Of a stretch of DNA of 64,000 nt, positions 8,279 to 16,747 are shown one piece after another (the stretch's first letter is position 1; every line of letters begins with the position of its first letter). Position numbers and translations under genes: made by a program. The DNA lies in assembly GCA_963785565.1 (NCBI GenBank), contig CAWAVV010000003.1, forward strand, positions 62,001 to 126,000, in the 5' to 3' direction. The notes under the pieces were generated by a model that saw only the letters and a program-made list of their open reading frames with translations, was not told where the DNA came from and made no database searches. The stretch comes from AP-15 sp963785565 (GTDB lineage: Bacteria; Pseudomonadota; Alphaproteobacteria; ATCC43930; CGMCC-115725).

Positions 8279-8302
8279 CCGAGCAGGCGTCAACCTGCTC
8301 GG
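8279..8302. other. 9-bp perfect hairpin downstream of the radical SAM gene
   Basis: Inverted repeat CCGAGCAGG / CCTGCTCGG with a 6-base loop, starting 42 bases past the minus-strand radical SAM stop codon. A six-T run lies just before it on the plus strand. On the minus-strand transcript the hairpin is followed by A residues, so it is not a textbook rho-independent terminator, but it is the strongest secondary structure in this gap and may mark the transcript end. Confidence 0.45.
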
Positions 8303-8343
8303 CTGGTAGCGAAGCTCCAGCTGCCTTAAAGGAGATCGCGAAT

Positions 8344-10008
8344 TCAGTGTGCGGCGCGGAGATCTTGGGGGGCCACCGTCCAGGAATTCTCGAACCCGCC
8401 GAGCAAGCGAAGTTCCTGGAATTCCGGCGTCGACAGGCCCTGGCGCGCGCGTGCAGCCCAATAGAACGCGCTAACCTCTGCCGTCAGTTGCCGCTCCTGG
8501 GAGAGTTCGTGCGCCGTCAGCCTGCCGAGATAGCCGCGTCTGATGTCGATTTTTTCCAGCGGCGTCGCCTCGATATGATCGAGCGCAGCACCCAGGCAAT
8601 AGAGGGCGTGGCCGTTGGCCTGCGCGGTAATGCTGTGCAGGCGGGCGCGGTCCGATGGCTGGAAGTTACGGAAATCCGGTAGGTTCAGGTGCGCCTCGAA
8701 CACGAGCGAGCGCAATACTTCGACCAGCCCAGCATTATCAAAATTTCGCACGCGAAAGGTCAGCAGCATCCAATCGTAGAACCGGTCCAGCTTCGGGTCG
8801 AGAAAGTTGTAGTCGGGCTCGAACGCATTTCCGAGCAATCGCCCTTCCGCCTCGAGCTGGCGTTTTAACGGGGTACCCGCATAGGGCAGGGTCCGGCAGA
8901 AACCCGCAACCGTCCATCCGTCGCCGACGAAGCGGTCGAGGAACGCGATGTTGTTGCGCACGGTCGTGATCGTGCTGTAGGGCTCCAGCAGCATAAAGCC
9001 GAAGTCGAACGACACATCGAGATCGCGCAGGATTTTCCCCGCTTCGATATGCTGATGCGGCTTCAGCATCTTGTTCAGGTTGACCAGGCCCTGCTCGTCG
9101 CCGTTCTCGACCCCCATGTAAACATGGGTGAGCCCCGCCTCGACCAGGCGCGCCATCGTCTGATGCCGGACCTCGTCGGAGCGGCAACTGATTTTAAACG
9201 CGATCCGGCCCGCCAATCCGGCCGCGATTACCCCGTCGGCGATCCCTTCGGCCCACTCGCGGGCGCGCCGCCCGGTCGCCAGAAAATCGTCGTCCTGGAA
9301 AAGGAATATTCGCGCGCCCTGTTCGACATGGAGCTGGCGCATTTCTTCGACCACCGCGGCGGGCGAGCGCAGGCGCCGCAGCTTGCCGCCTTGGGCCTCA
9401 TAGAACGGGCGGATACTGCAGAAATTGCAGTTCCACGGGCAACCCCGGCTGCCGAGTACCGAGGCGGTGGAGAGGTCTCGCCGGCGATAGTCGATGTCGG
9501 ACCGTTCCGGAAACGGGAGCCGGTCGAGATCGTCGATCGCCGGCCGCAGGGGATTGGCGACGATCTCCTCGGCCCGCCGATAGGCGATGCCGGCGATGCC
9601 GCGCCAATCCTCGCCCTTGCTGAGCTTGTCCATCAGCTCGACGAGGGTCGCTTCACCCTCAAAGCGGACGATTGAATCGGCGCCGGGGATGCGCTGCAGC
9701 ACCTCCTGATAGTCAAAGCTGGGATAGTGCCCGCCGATGGTGATGTGGGCTCGGCATCCGCGCGCCCGGAGAGTCTCGATCACCCGCGCGAAGGCGGGCG
9801 ACATGTACTGGAATATCAGGGAAAAGCCGATGACGTCGGGGCGCAGGCGGGCGACCAGCTCCACGATCGGCTCAGGGTCGGAGGTATAGGTCTCGATCCG
9901 GCCGGAAAAGCCCGCGTGCCGCACCGACGACAGAAGGTAGCGCAGACCGAGATTGTCCTGATCCTGAAAACCGATCAGCAGGACCGAGCAGACGGACCGT
10001 TCCGGCAT
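8344..10008 (-). CDS. B12-binding-domain radical SAM protein, function unassigned
   Basis: 554 residues. The N-terminus (about 1-150) has the Rossmann-like cobalamin-binding layout of B12-radical SAM proteins (LLIGFQDQDNLGLRYL; LRPDVIGFSLIFQYMS; HITIGGHYPSF) but no DxHxxG, so cobalamin would bind without lower His ligation. The radical SAM core carries Cys190-x3-Cys194-x2-Cys197 (GCPWNCNFC) for the [4Fe-4S] cluster, then FQDDDF and YMGVENGDEQ. A C-terminal helical extension of about 170 residues is unassigned. Relatives include methyltransferases, ring-forming enzymes and uncharacterised proteins; I cannot choose a reaction. It stands alone, downstream of tatD, with no obvious precursor-peptide or biosynthetic neighbour. 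Confidence 0.85.
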   Translation of the reverse strand: MPERSVCSVLLIGFQDQDNLGLRYLLSSVRHAGFSGRIETYTSDPEPIVELVARLRPDVIGFSLIFQYMSPAFARVIETLRARGCRAHITIGGHYPSFDYQEVLQRIPGADSIVRFEGEATLVELMDKLSKGEDWRGIAGIAYRRAEEIVANPLRPAIDDLDRLPFPERSDIDYRRRDLSTASVLGSRGCPWNCNFCSIRPFYEAQGGKLRRLRSPAAVVEEMRQLHVEQGARIFLFQDDDFLATGRRAREWAEGIADGVIAAGLAGRIAFKISCRSDEVRHQTMARLVEAGLTHVYMGVENGDEQGLVNLNKMLKPHQHIEAGKILRDLDVSFDFGFMLLEPYSTITTVRNNIAFLDRFVGDGWTVAGFCRTLPYAGTPLKRQLEAEGRLLGNAFEPDYNFLDPKLDRFYDWMLLTFRVRNFDNAGLVEVLRSLVFEAHLNLPDFRNFQPSDRARLHSITAQANGHALYCLGAALDHIEATPLEKIDIRRGYLGRLTAHELSQERQLTAEVSAFYWAARARQGLSTPEFQELRLLGGFENSWTVAPQDLRAAH

Positions 10009-10179
10009 CGGGACGGCTCCCTTCCGGTCAGGTTCTGGGCGCGGCCCCCGAGCCTGCTGCCGGCGCGGCCCGCAATTCCCTCAACCGCGCATGCAGCTCG
10101 TTCTGTTGGGCCTGTAACCGCGTAATCGCCGCTGCGACTTCGTGCTCCCTTTCCTCGATTTCAGTCGCCGACAGCCGTG

Positions 10180-10941
10180 TTATGTCCGTCGCGAGCGAAA
10201 GAAATTGGCGCTGGTCACTGCCGCCAGCCGCTCGGGCTCGACCTCTTTCAGCGCCGCGACTGCCGCCGCCGTGGCCTTGACAAAGGCCGGCTCGTTGCGC
10301 TTGCCACGGTACGGTACTGGGGCGAGATAAGGGCTGTCGGTCTCGACCAGCAGGCGGTCGAGCGGCAGGTCGCGCACGATCGCACGCAGCTCGTCGGCGT
10401 TCTTGAAGGTGACGATGCCCGGAAATCGAGATGTAGAAACCCAGCGCCAGCGCCGCCTCGGCCAAGGCCCGGCCGCTCGAAAAGCAATGCAGAACCCCGG
10501 GCGGCGGCCGTTCCTCGTCGAGGATCCGGGCAATCTCGCTGTCGGCTTCGCGGGCATGGATGATCAGCGGCAGCCCGGTCGTCCGCGAGGCCGCGATATG
10601 GGCGCGAAAGACGCGCTCCTGCGTGTCGCGCGGGCTCAGATCATAGTGAAAATCGAGCCCGGTCTCACCAATTCCGACAACCTTGGGATGCGCCGTCAGC
10701 GCCACCAACTGATCGGGCAACAGGTCGGCGTGGTCTGCGGCCTCATGCGGATGGGCCCCGACCGAGCACCAGATGTCCGGGTCGGCTTTCGGCGATCGCG
10801 CGCACGCCCTGGAATTCGTCGAGCCGGGTGCCGATCGTCAGCATCGCCCCGACTCCCGCCGCCCGCGCCCGCGCAATGACGCGCTTCACGCTCGGCGGCG
10901 AAATCAGCGAAGTCGAGATGGCAATGGCTGTCGACCAGCAT
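10180..10941 (-). CDS. tatD: TatD-family metal-dependent DNase (three apparent single-base insertions)
   Basis: All hallmarks of a 250-residue TatD hydrolase are present, but in shifting frames. MLVDSHCHLDFADFAAE starts at 10941. Then come RVIARARAAGVGAMLTIG, WCSVGAHPHEAADH, VVGIGETGLDFHYD, LIIHAREAD, VLHCFSSG, and finally IVTFKNADELR and LLVETDSPYLAPVPYRGK. Removing one base near 10890, 10784 and 10417 restores a single frame over 762 bases, the normal family length. Metal ligands (DSHCH, E in GETG, H in IIHA, H in LHCF, D in ETDSP) are all intact, so these are more likely sequence errors than decay. One further base near the end (TTTCGCTCGC) would instead add a 55-residue coiled-coil tail ending at 10028. 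It lies 23 bases downstream of metG. Confidence 0.8.
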
Positions 10942-10964
10942 TGCCGCCCTGCCCTCCCCGCCGC

Positions 10965-12497
10965 TCATATCGGCGGTGCTTCGACAAAGCGCGGAAAGAT
11001 GCCCTCGGGCTTTGGCAATCGGGTCCCCGGAACCAATGGCGCCGCGGCGAGCGCGGCGAAGTCGCGACATCCGCCGGATACCGCGAGTTGGTCGAGAAGC
11101 TTGCCGGCCGTTGCCGGGACAAAAGGTTGCGTCATAATTGCGAGATGCCGGATCGTCTCGGCGAGGGTAAAGAGAACCGTATTCATCCGCCCCGGATCGG
11201 TGCGCCGCAGGACCCACGGCGCCTGCTCGTCGACATATCGGTTGGCCTCGGCAACGACCCGCCAGATGGTCTCGAGCGCGAGATGAAACGCTTGGTCCTC
11301 CATATGCTTGCGCACCAGTTCCAGGAGACTGCGAGCGCTCGTGAGCAGGGCCTGGTCGACCGAAGCGAGTGCGCCCGGTTCGGGCGCCGTGGCGCCGCAG
11401 TCACGGTTGATCATGACCAGAACGCGCTGCGCTAAATTGCCAAAATCATTGGCGAGGTCGCCATTGAGGCGGCCCACCACCGCGTGATGTGAAAAATCAC
11501 CATCGCTGCCGAAGGGTAATTCACGCAACATGAAATAACGCACAGGATCGACCCCATAAGTGTCGACCAATTGGTGCGGCGGGATGAAGTTGCCGAGCGA
11601 TTTTGACATCTTCTCGCCTTCCACCGTCCACCATCCGTGGGCAAAGACGCGGCGCGGCGGCGCTAGCCCGGCCGCCATCAGAAAGGCCGGCCAATAAACC
11701 GCATGAAAGCGTACGATGTCTTTGCCCACCATGTGCAAATCAGCCGGCCAATAGGACGAAAATGCTTCCATATCATCTGGATACCCGGCGGCGGTGATGT
11801 AGTTGATCAGGGCGTCAAGCCAGACATAGACGATGTGGCCGGGGTGGTCGGGAACCGGAACTCCCCAGGTGAAGCTGGTGCGCGAGATCGACAGGTCCTT
11901 CAGCCCGCCTCTGATAAAGCTGACCACCTCGTTGCGCCGGCCGCGCGGCGCAACCGCCTCGGGGTTTTCCTCATAATACGCCAAGAGCCGGTCTTGCCAG
12001 GCTGACAGCCGGAAAAAGTAATTCTCCTCCTCGAGCCATTCGACCTCGGCCCCGGTCGGCGCCCTGCCGTCGATGAGTTCGCTCTCGTCGTAGAAAGCTT
12101 CGTCGCGCACGGCGTACCAGCCGGCAAACCGGCCGAGATAAATTTCGCCGCGGCGGTCCAATTCCCGCCATAGCGCCTGCACGGCACGAGTGTGGCGCGG
12201 TTCGGTCGTGCGGATGAATTCGTCGTACGAGACGTTCAATAGCCGAGCGACTTCGCGAAACCTTGCCGAGTTGCGATCGGCAAACTCCTGCGGCAACACA
12301 CCGGCCGCCGCCGCCGATTGCGCCACTTTCTGGCCGTGCTCGTCGGTGCCGGTCAGGAATTTGACTTGCCGGCCGTCGAGCCGCATGAACCGCGCCAACG
12401 CGTCGCAGGCCACCGTCGTATAGGCGTGGCCGAGATGCGGCAGGTCGTTGACGTAGTAGATCGGCGTCGTGATAAAAAAGGGCCGGTCGGCGCTCAT
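10965..12497 (-). CDS. metG: Methionyl-tRNA synthetase
   Basis: 510-residue class I aminoacyl-tRNA synthetase charging tRNA-Met. ATP-binding signature HLGH occurs in YYVNDLPHLGHAYTT, KMSKS in EGEKMSKSLGNF, and the Met-pocket motif in the usual TTPIYYVND block. Short form without the C-terminal tRNA-binding dimerisation domain, and without a CxxC zinc knuckle, as in many alphaproteobacteria. The sequence around the start reads GGAGAGAATGATGAGC; the second ATG (12497) has the better spacing from GGAGAG and is chosen. It belongs to the conserved holB/metG/tatD order. The frame is intact throughout. Confidence 0.97.
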   Translation of the reverse strand: MSADRPFFITTPIYYVNDLPHLGHAYTTVACDALARFMRLDGRQVKFLTGTDEHGQKVAQSAAAAGVLPQEFADRNSARFREVARLLNVSYDEFIRTTEPRHTRAVQALWRELDRRGEIYLGRFAGWYAVRDEAFYDESELIDGRAPTGAEVEWLEEENYFFRLSAWQDRLLAYYEENPEAVAPRGRRNEVVSFIRGGLKDLSISRTSFTWGVPVPDHPGHIVYVWLDALINYITAAGYPDDMEAFSSYWPADLHMVGKDIVRFHAVYWPAFLMAAGLAPPRRVFAHGWWTVEGEKMSKSLGNFIPPHQLVDTYGVDPVRYFMLRELPFGSDGDFSHHAVVGRLNGDLANDFGNLAQRVLVMINRDCGATAPEPGALASVDQALLTSARSLLELVRKHMEDQAFHLALETIWRVVAEANRYVDEQAPWVLRRTDPGRMNTVLFTLAETIRHLAIMTQPFVPATAGKLLDQLAVSGGCRDFAALAAAPLVPGTRLPKPEGIFPRFVEAPPI

Positions 12498-12566
12498 CAT
12501 TCTCTCCAAAGCCCTGATATGGGCCGGAACCGCCGGCGATCCAACGCGCGGACGGTGACGCCGTTT

Positions 12567-13691
12567 CTAGCGCGACATCTCGGCGATGGCAAAGAAGGCG
12601 GCGAGCACCGTCTGCTTGCGGTCGAGGTTAAGCTCGTCGGCAGCGACGAAACTGCGCTCGATTTCTGAGCGCAGCCCAGCCCAGCGCGCGGGATCCGCGC
12701 GAGCGGCGAGGCGCTGCATCGCCGCTCCCTCGCCGGCGACGATCTCGTTCCCGTCGAGCGCACCGCGCGCCGCCCCCGCCGTCAAGCGCGATAGAAACTG
12801 CGACAACAATTCCGCGCTCGCGCGATAGGCGTCCTCGGCGTCGACCCGGGCGAGCCGGTCGGCGAAGCCATGCAGCCTGGCAATGTCGATCGCCGGGGCT
12901 TGCGACACCAGGTCGAGCACCGATCGATAGAGGGCGAGCCCGCCGCTGTCTGCGAGCTCGAGCGCGCGTCCGATGCTGCCGGCACAAACCGCCGCCAGCG
13001 CCGCGGCCTCGACCTCGTCGAGCTGCGGACGATAGCGGCGGACCAGCTCAGCGGCTATCGGGGCCGCCGGCGGCGTCAGCATCAGCCGGCGACAGCGCGA
13101 CCGGATCGTCGGCAACAATCGGCCGGGGCCGTGGCTGACCAGCAGCAGCAAAGCCCGCGACGGCGGTTCTTCGAGGATCTTCAAAACCGCGTTCGCGGCG
13201 TTACGGTTCATCTCCTCGGCGCCGTCGACGATGACGACGCGCCACCCTTCCTCCGCCGCCGTCAGCCGAAAAAACTCCGCGATCGCGCGGGTATCCTCGA
13301 CAACGATCTCGCCGCGCAACCGCCGGCGCCGCTGGTCCCAGGCCCGTTCGACGGTCAACAGATCGGCATGACCACTCGCCGCGATGCGGCGGAACACGCC
13401 GCTTTCAGGATCGACCGCGAGCCCGGTTTCGTCCTGGTCGCCGAAAAAATCGGCCCCGGCGCCGCCGTCCTGCCCGCCCTGCGCGAGCAAAAACCGGGCA
13501 AAGCGAAAGGCCAAAGTCGCCTTGCCGATGCCGCGCGGCCCGCCGAGCAGTATTGCGTGGGGCAGCCGGCCCATGCGGTAAAGGCGCTCGAGCTCGCGCT
13601 CCGCGCTCTCGTGGCCGACGAGGTGCGGGTTCGCCCGCGGCGCCGGCGCCGCGCTCTCCGCTCCGGCCGCCGGCTCTACCGCGCGGGCCAT
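12567..13691 (-). CDS. holB: DNA polymerase III subunit delta'
   Basis: 374-residue clamp-loader subunit. AAA+ features: LPHAILLGGPRGIGKATLAF (Walker A-like), VVIVDGAEEMNRNAANAVLK (Walker B region with the SRC-adjacent helix), LLLVSHGPGRLLPTIRSRCR (sensor 1 and SRC motif). Loads the sliding clamp as part of the replicase. Start ATG at 13691 gives MARAVEPAAG, a low-complexity N-terminus. It lies directly downstream of tmk, the arrangement typical of alphaproteobacteria. Confidence 0.95.
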   Translation of the reverse strand: MARAVEPAAGAESAAPAPRANPHLVGHESAERELERLYRMGRLPHAILLGGPRGIGKATLAFRFARFLLAQGGQDGGAGADFFGDQDETGLAVDPESGVFRRIAASGHADLLTVERAWDQRRRRLRGEIVVEDTRAIAEFFRLTAAEEGWRVVIVDGAEEMNRNAANAVLKILEEPPSRALLLLVSHGPGRLLPTIRSRCRRLMLTPPAAPIAAELVRRYRPQLDEVEAAALAAVCAGSIGRALELADSGGLALYRSVLDLVSQAPAIDIARLHGFADRLARVDAEDAYRASAELLSQFLSRLTAGAARGALDGNEIVAGEGAAMQRLAARADPARWAGLRSEIERSFVAADELNLDRKQTVLAAFFAIAEMSR

Positions 13692-13744
13692 CGCGGCCGC
13701 GGCCGGCGCTCAACGAGGGGTCGACACCGCTGCATGCGTTCCCT

Positions 13745-14386
13745 TCAGGCGCTGAGCGCCCCCCCGAGTCGCTGCGCCACCGCGGCGAGCACGTCGCGGT
13801 GCACTGCCTCCGGTTCACCGGAAGCGTCGATCAGCACGCAGCGGCCGGGTTCGGCGGCGGCGATCTCACGGAACCCCTGCCGCAATCTGTCGTGAAAGCT
13901 TGGATCGAGGCGCTCGAACCGGTCGGCCGAAGGCGATCGGGCCGCCGCGCGGGCGAGACCGGCCGCGGCCGGCAGATCCAGGATCAATGTCAGATCCGGT
14001 GCAAAATCGCCGAGCGCAAACCGGTGCAGCGCGGCAATCTCCGCCGCCGCGAGCCCCCGCCCGTATCCCTGATAGGCGAGCGTCGAATTGGCGAAGCGGT
14101 CGGATACCACCCACATTCCTCGTACGAGAGCCGGCTCGATTACCCGCGTGACATGGTCGCGCCGGGCTGCGGTGAGCAGCAGCGTCTCACTCTGCGCGTC
14201 CCAGCGCGCGCCGTCGCCTTCGAGCAACAGCCGCCGGATCGCCTCGGCGCCCGAAGACCCGCCCGGCTCACGCGTCGCCAGCGCCGAGATTCCGGCGCGT
14301 TCGAGTGCCGCGACCAGCAGCGCGACCTGGGTTGACTTGCCCGCGCCTTCGCCCCCCTCGACGGTGATGAACCGGCCGCGCGGCAT
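13745..14386 (-). CDS. tmk: Thymidylate kinase
   Basis: 213-residue dTMP kinase. P-loop GGEGAGKSTQ, the DR motif in VVSDRFANSTLAYQGYGRG, and the LID region near AAARSPSADRFE. Phosphorylates dTMP to dTDP for DNA synthesis. The start is ATG at 14386 (MPRGRFITVEGGEG); a longer open frame upstream runs antisense-like into the carboxypeptidase gene and is ignored. The ATG lies 5 bases after the stop of the upstream dac gene, so co-transcription is likely. Confidence 0.97.
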   Translation of the reverse strand: MPRGRFITVEGGEGAGKSTQVALLVAALERAGISALATREPGGSSGAEAIRRLLLEGDGARWDAQSETLLLTAARRDHVTRVIEPALVRGMWVVSDRFANSTLAYQGYGRGLAAAEIAALHRFALGDFAPDLTLILDLPAAAGLARAAARSPSADRFERLDPSFHDRLRQGFREIAAAEPGRCVLIDASGEPEAVHRDVLAAVAQRLGGALSA

Positions 14387-14391
14387 TCGGC

Positions 14392-15610
14392 TCAGTGCCG
14401 TTGGCCCCAGACCAGATAACCCGCGAGCGTCGCGATACGGCCCACCGCATTCATGCGTGGGACCTCGGCCGCGGCGGTCAGCGGCGCCTCGATCGGGGCC
14501 GTGCCGGGAGCGGTGATGACGACCTTGCCGACGGCTTCGCCCTTGGCAATCGGGGCCGGAAGCGGGCTGTCGTATTGGACGGTGACTTTCATCCCCGCGC
14601 GCGCCCGGCGCGGCAGGGTTACGACCAGATCCTTGGCGACGGTAAGCGGGACCCGCGCGTCGGCGCCGAGCCAGACCGGGGCCTCGTCCACCGTGTCGCC
14701 CGAGCCGAACAGGCGATAGTCGTTGTACTCGCGAAACGCCCACTCGATCAGCCTGTCGCTTTCCTGCGCGCGCGCCTTCATTGTCGGCAGCCCGCCCAGC
14801 ACCATGACAATTCGGCGATCGCCGCGCAGCACCGAGGCGGTCATGCTGTAACCCGCTTCCTCGGTGTGCCCGGTCTTCAGCCCGTCGGCGCCATCGTTCT
14901 TGTAAAGCAACGGGTTACGGTTTCCTTGCTTGATATTGTTAAAGGTGAAATCGATCTCACTGTAAATCTTGTAGTATTCGGGAAAGTCCTTGATCGTTCG
15001 GACCGCCAAGGTAGCCAGATCGCGCGCGGTCATCCAGTGGTTGGGATCGGGCAGGCCATCGACATTGGCGAAATGGCTGTCGTTGAGGCCGATCTCCTTG
15101 GCCTTTTGATTCATCAGATCGACAAAGGCCTGCTCGCTTCCGGCGAGACCTTCGGCAAGAACGACGCAGGCGTCGTTGCCCGACTGGATGATCATGCCGC
15201 GTATCAGATCGCCGATTTTGACGTGCTCGCCGAGCGGAACGAACATTTTCGATCCCCCGGTTCGCCAGGCGTTTTCGCTGACCGGTAACTCGTCGTCGAG
15301 CTTCGCTCGGCCCTTTTTCAGCATATCGAAGACCAGATAGGCCGTCATCATTTTGCTCATCGAGGCCGGCGGCATGCGCTCGTCGGCGCCTTTGTCGAGC
15401 AATACCGCGCCGGTCTCGGCCTCGATGATGAATGCGTGCGCCGCTTGGGTGTCGATGCCGGCGGCCGGCGTGGCCGCTGCGGTTGATGCCTGGTTCGGGA
15501 CGGCTGCCTTGGCCTTGACGCGGATTTTTGCCGCCAGCGGGTTGACACGCGAGACCGACGGTCAGCAGCACACCGATCAGAAATCCGACAAAACGCGGAG
15601 CCATGCTCAT
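14392..15610 (-). CDS. D-alanyl-D-alanine carboxypeptidase (peptidase S11), one frameshift near the signal peptide
   Basis: Penicillin-binding protein 5/6-type D,D-carboxypeptidase that trims peptidoglycan pentapeptides in the periplasm. SxxK catalytic motif ASMSKMMTAY, SxN motif IQSGNDA and KTG motif DGLKTGHTEE are all present, followed by the PBP5_C beta-domain (residues about 270-370). The signal peptide MSMAPRFVGFLIGVLLTVGL is in another frame, starting at ATG 15610. The frames join around 15545-15560, where one extra base separates VGLA from NPLAAKIRVKAKA. Corrected length is about 405 residues, normal for the family. It sits between rlpA and tmk. Confidence 0.9.
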
Positions 15611-15640
15611 TTCCGTTCGCCCCAGCTCGTTGCCCGAGCC

Positions 15641-16720
15641 TCAGTCGCTGACGATCCGCGCCTCGCGGTAGCCGCTGTTGACGACGCGCTGCAGCAAGCG
15701 GTCCGCCTGGGCCACGCTCTCCACCGGGCCGAGCCGCACGCGGTAAACCGCGATCCCTTTGACCGAGGCCGTCATCACCCGGACGCTGCCCAGCGGGGCG
15801 ATGCGCGATTGCACGCGCTGCGCGTTGTCCCGCACAGAGAACGCACCGGCCTGGACGAAGATCCGGCCTGACGGCGACTCGATCGGGGCAGCGACCACCC
15901 TGGGCGGCGAAGTTGGCGTTTGTGTGTCGACGATCGGCCCCGCCACGACGTTGGGTGCGGGTGTCGGCGGCGGCACTGCTGCCGTCTGCGTGTCGACGAT
16001 CGGTCCCGCGACGACATTGGGTGAACGCGCCGGCGGCGGCAATGCTGCCGTCTGCGTGTTGACGATCGGTCCCGCCACGACGTTGGCTGCAAGCGCCGAG
16101 GGCGGCAGACCTTCCGCGGCATAGGGTTGGACCGCGGTACGCGCCATCGGCGGCGGCGCGCTCGCTGCCTGGGCGAGCATGATCGCGCCGCCGCCGTTGT
16201 GCATAGCCTCCTCGGCAACCTGGATGCTGGCGTCCTTGAGGATCCTGACCCGAACCGGGGTGGTGCCCTTGGTCTCGAAGCCGAGCAGCTGCGCCGCCCG
16301 GCGCGACACGTCGATCAGTCGGCCGTCGGCAAAAGGCCCTCGATCGTTGACCCGCAATTGCAGCGAGCGGCCGTTTTGGAGATTGGTCACCTCGACGATA
16401 CTTGGCATCGGCAAGGTCGTGTGGGCCGCCGTCAGCTGGTTCAGGTCGAAGATTTCGCCGTTCGCCGTGTATCGCCCGTGGAATTGCTCGCCATACCAGG
16501 AGGCGGTCCCGGTTTTGTCATAATTGTAATCGACTGCCGGATAATACCAGACACCCTTGATCTGATATGGTTCGCCGACCCTGTACATCGGGTGCCCTGC
16601 GGCGTAATGGTTGCCGCCGCTGTGGTAAGTCCCGGTGCGCGGCTGTGAACCGCAGCCGGCAAGCGCTAGACCAATAATGACCATAGGCGCCGAGGCCCGC
16701 ATCCGGCCGGCGACATTCAT
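15641..16720 (-). CDS. rlpA: Septal-ring lytic transglycosylase RlpA-like lipoprotein with SPOR domain
   Basis: 359 residues. A lipoprotein signal (IIGLALAGC) leads into the RlpA double-psi beta-barrel (TASWYGEQFHGRYTANGE; AHTTLPMPSIVEVTNL; VNDRGPFADGRLIDVS), with the conserved residues of RlpA glycan-strand cleaving enzymes. A Pro/Ala linker follows that holds three tandem copies of a roughly 22-residue unit (core NVVAGPIVDTQTA). The C-terminal SPOR domain (FVQAGAFSVRDNAQRVQSRI ... VYRVRLGPV) binds denuded glycan at the septum. It lies between mltB and dac, giving a peptidoglycan-remodelling cluster. Confidence 0.93.
   Translation of the reverse strand: MNVAGRMRASAPMVIIGLALAGCGSQPRTGTYHSGGNHYAAGHPMYRVGEPYQIKGVWYYPAVDYNYDKTGTASWYGEQFHGRYTANGEIFDLNQLTAAHTTLPMPSIVEVTNLQNGRSLQLRVNDRGPFADGRLIDVSRRAAQLLGFETKGTTPVRVRILKDASIQVAEEAMHNGGGAIMLAQAASAPPPMARTAVQPYAAEGLPPSALAANVVAGPIVNTQTAALPPPARSPNVVAGPIVDTQTAAVPPPTPAPNVVAGPIVDTQTPTSPPRVVAAPIESPSGRIFVQAGAFSVRDNAQRVQSRIAPLGSVRVMTASVKGIAVYRVRLGPVESVAQADRLLQRVVNSGYREARIVSD
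15905..16095. repeat. Intragenic tandem repeat in the rlpA linker
   Basis: Three near-identical units of about 66 bases, each encoding a core NVVAGPIVxTQTA, separated by short Pro-rich spacers. They lie between the RlpA catalytic barrel and the SPOR domain. In-frame units of this kind are prone to copy-number change, which would alter linker length without breaking the protein. Confidence 0.85.
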
Positions 16721-16747
16721 TCCCCCGATCCCCCCACTCGTCAGCGA

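Noticed and set aside
15905..16095. Regularly spaced repeats that might look like a CRISPR array
   Set aside because: Units are contiguous, in frame and translated as a protein linker; there are no unique spacers and no cas genes.
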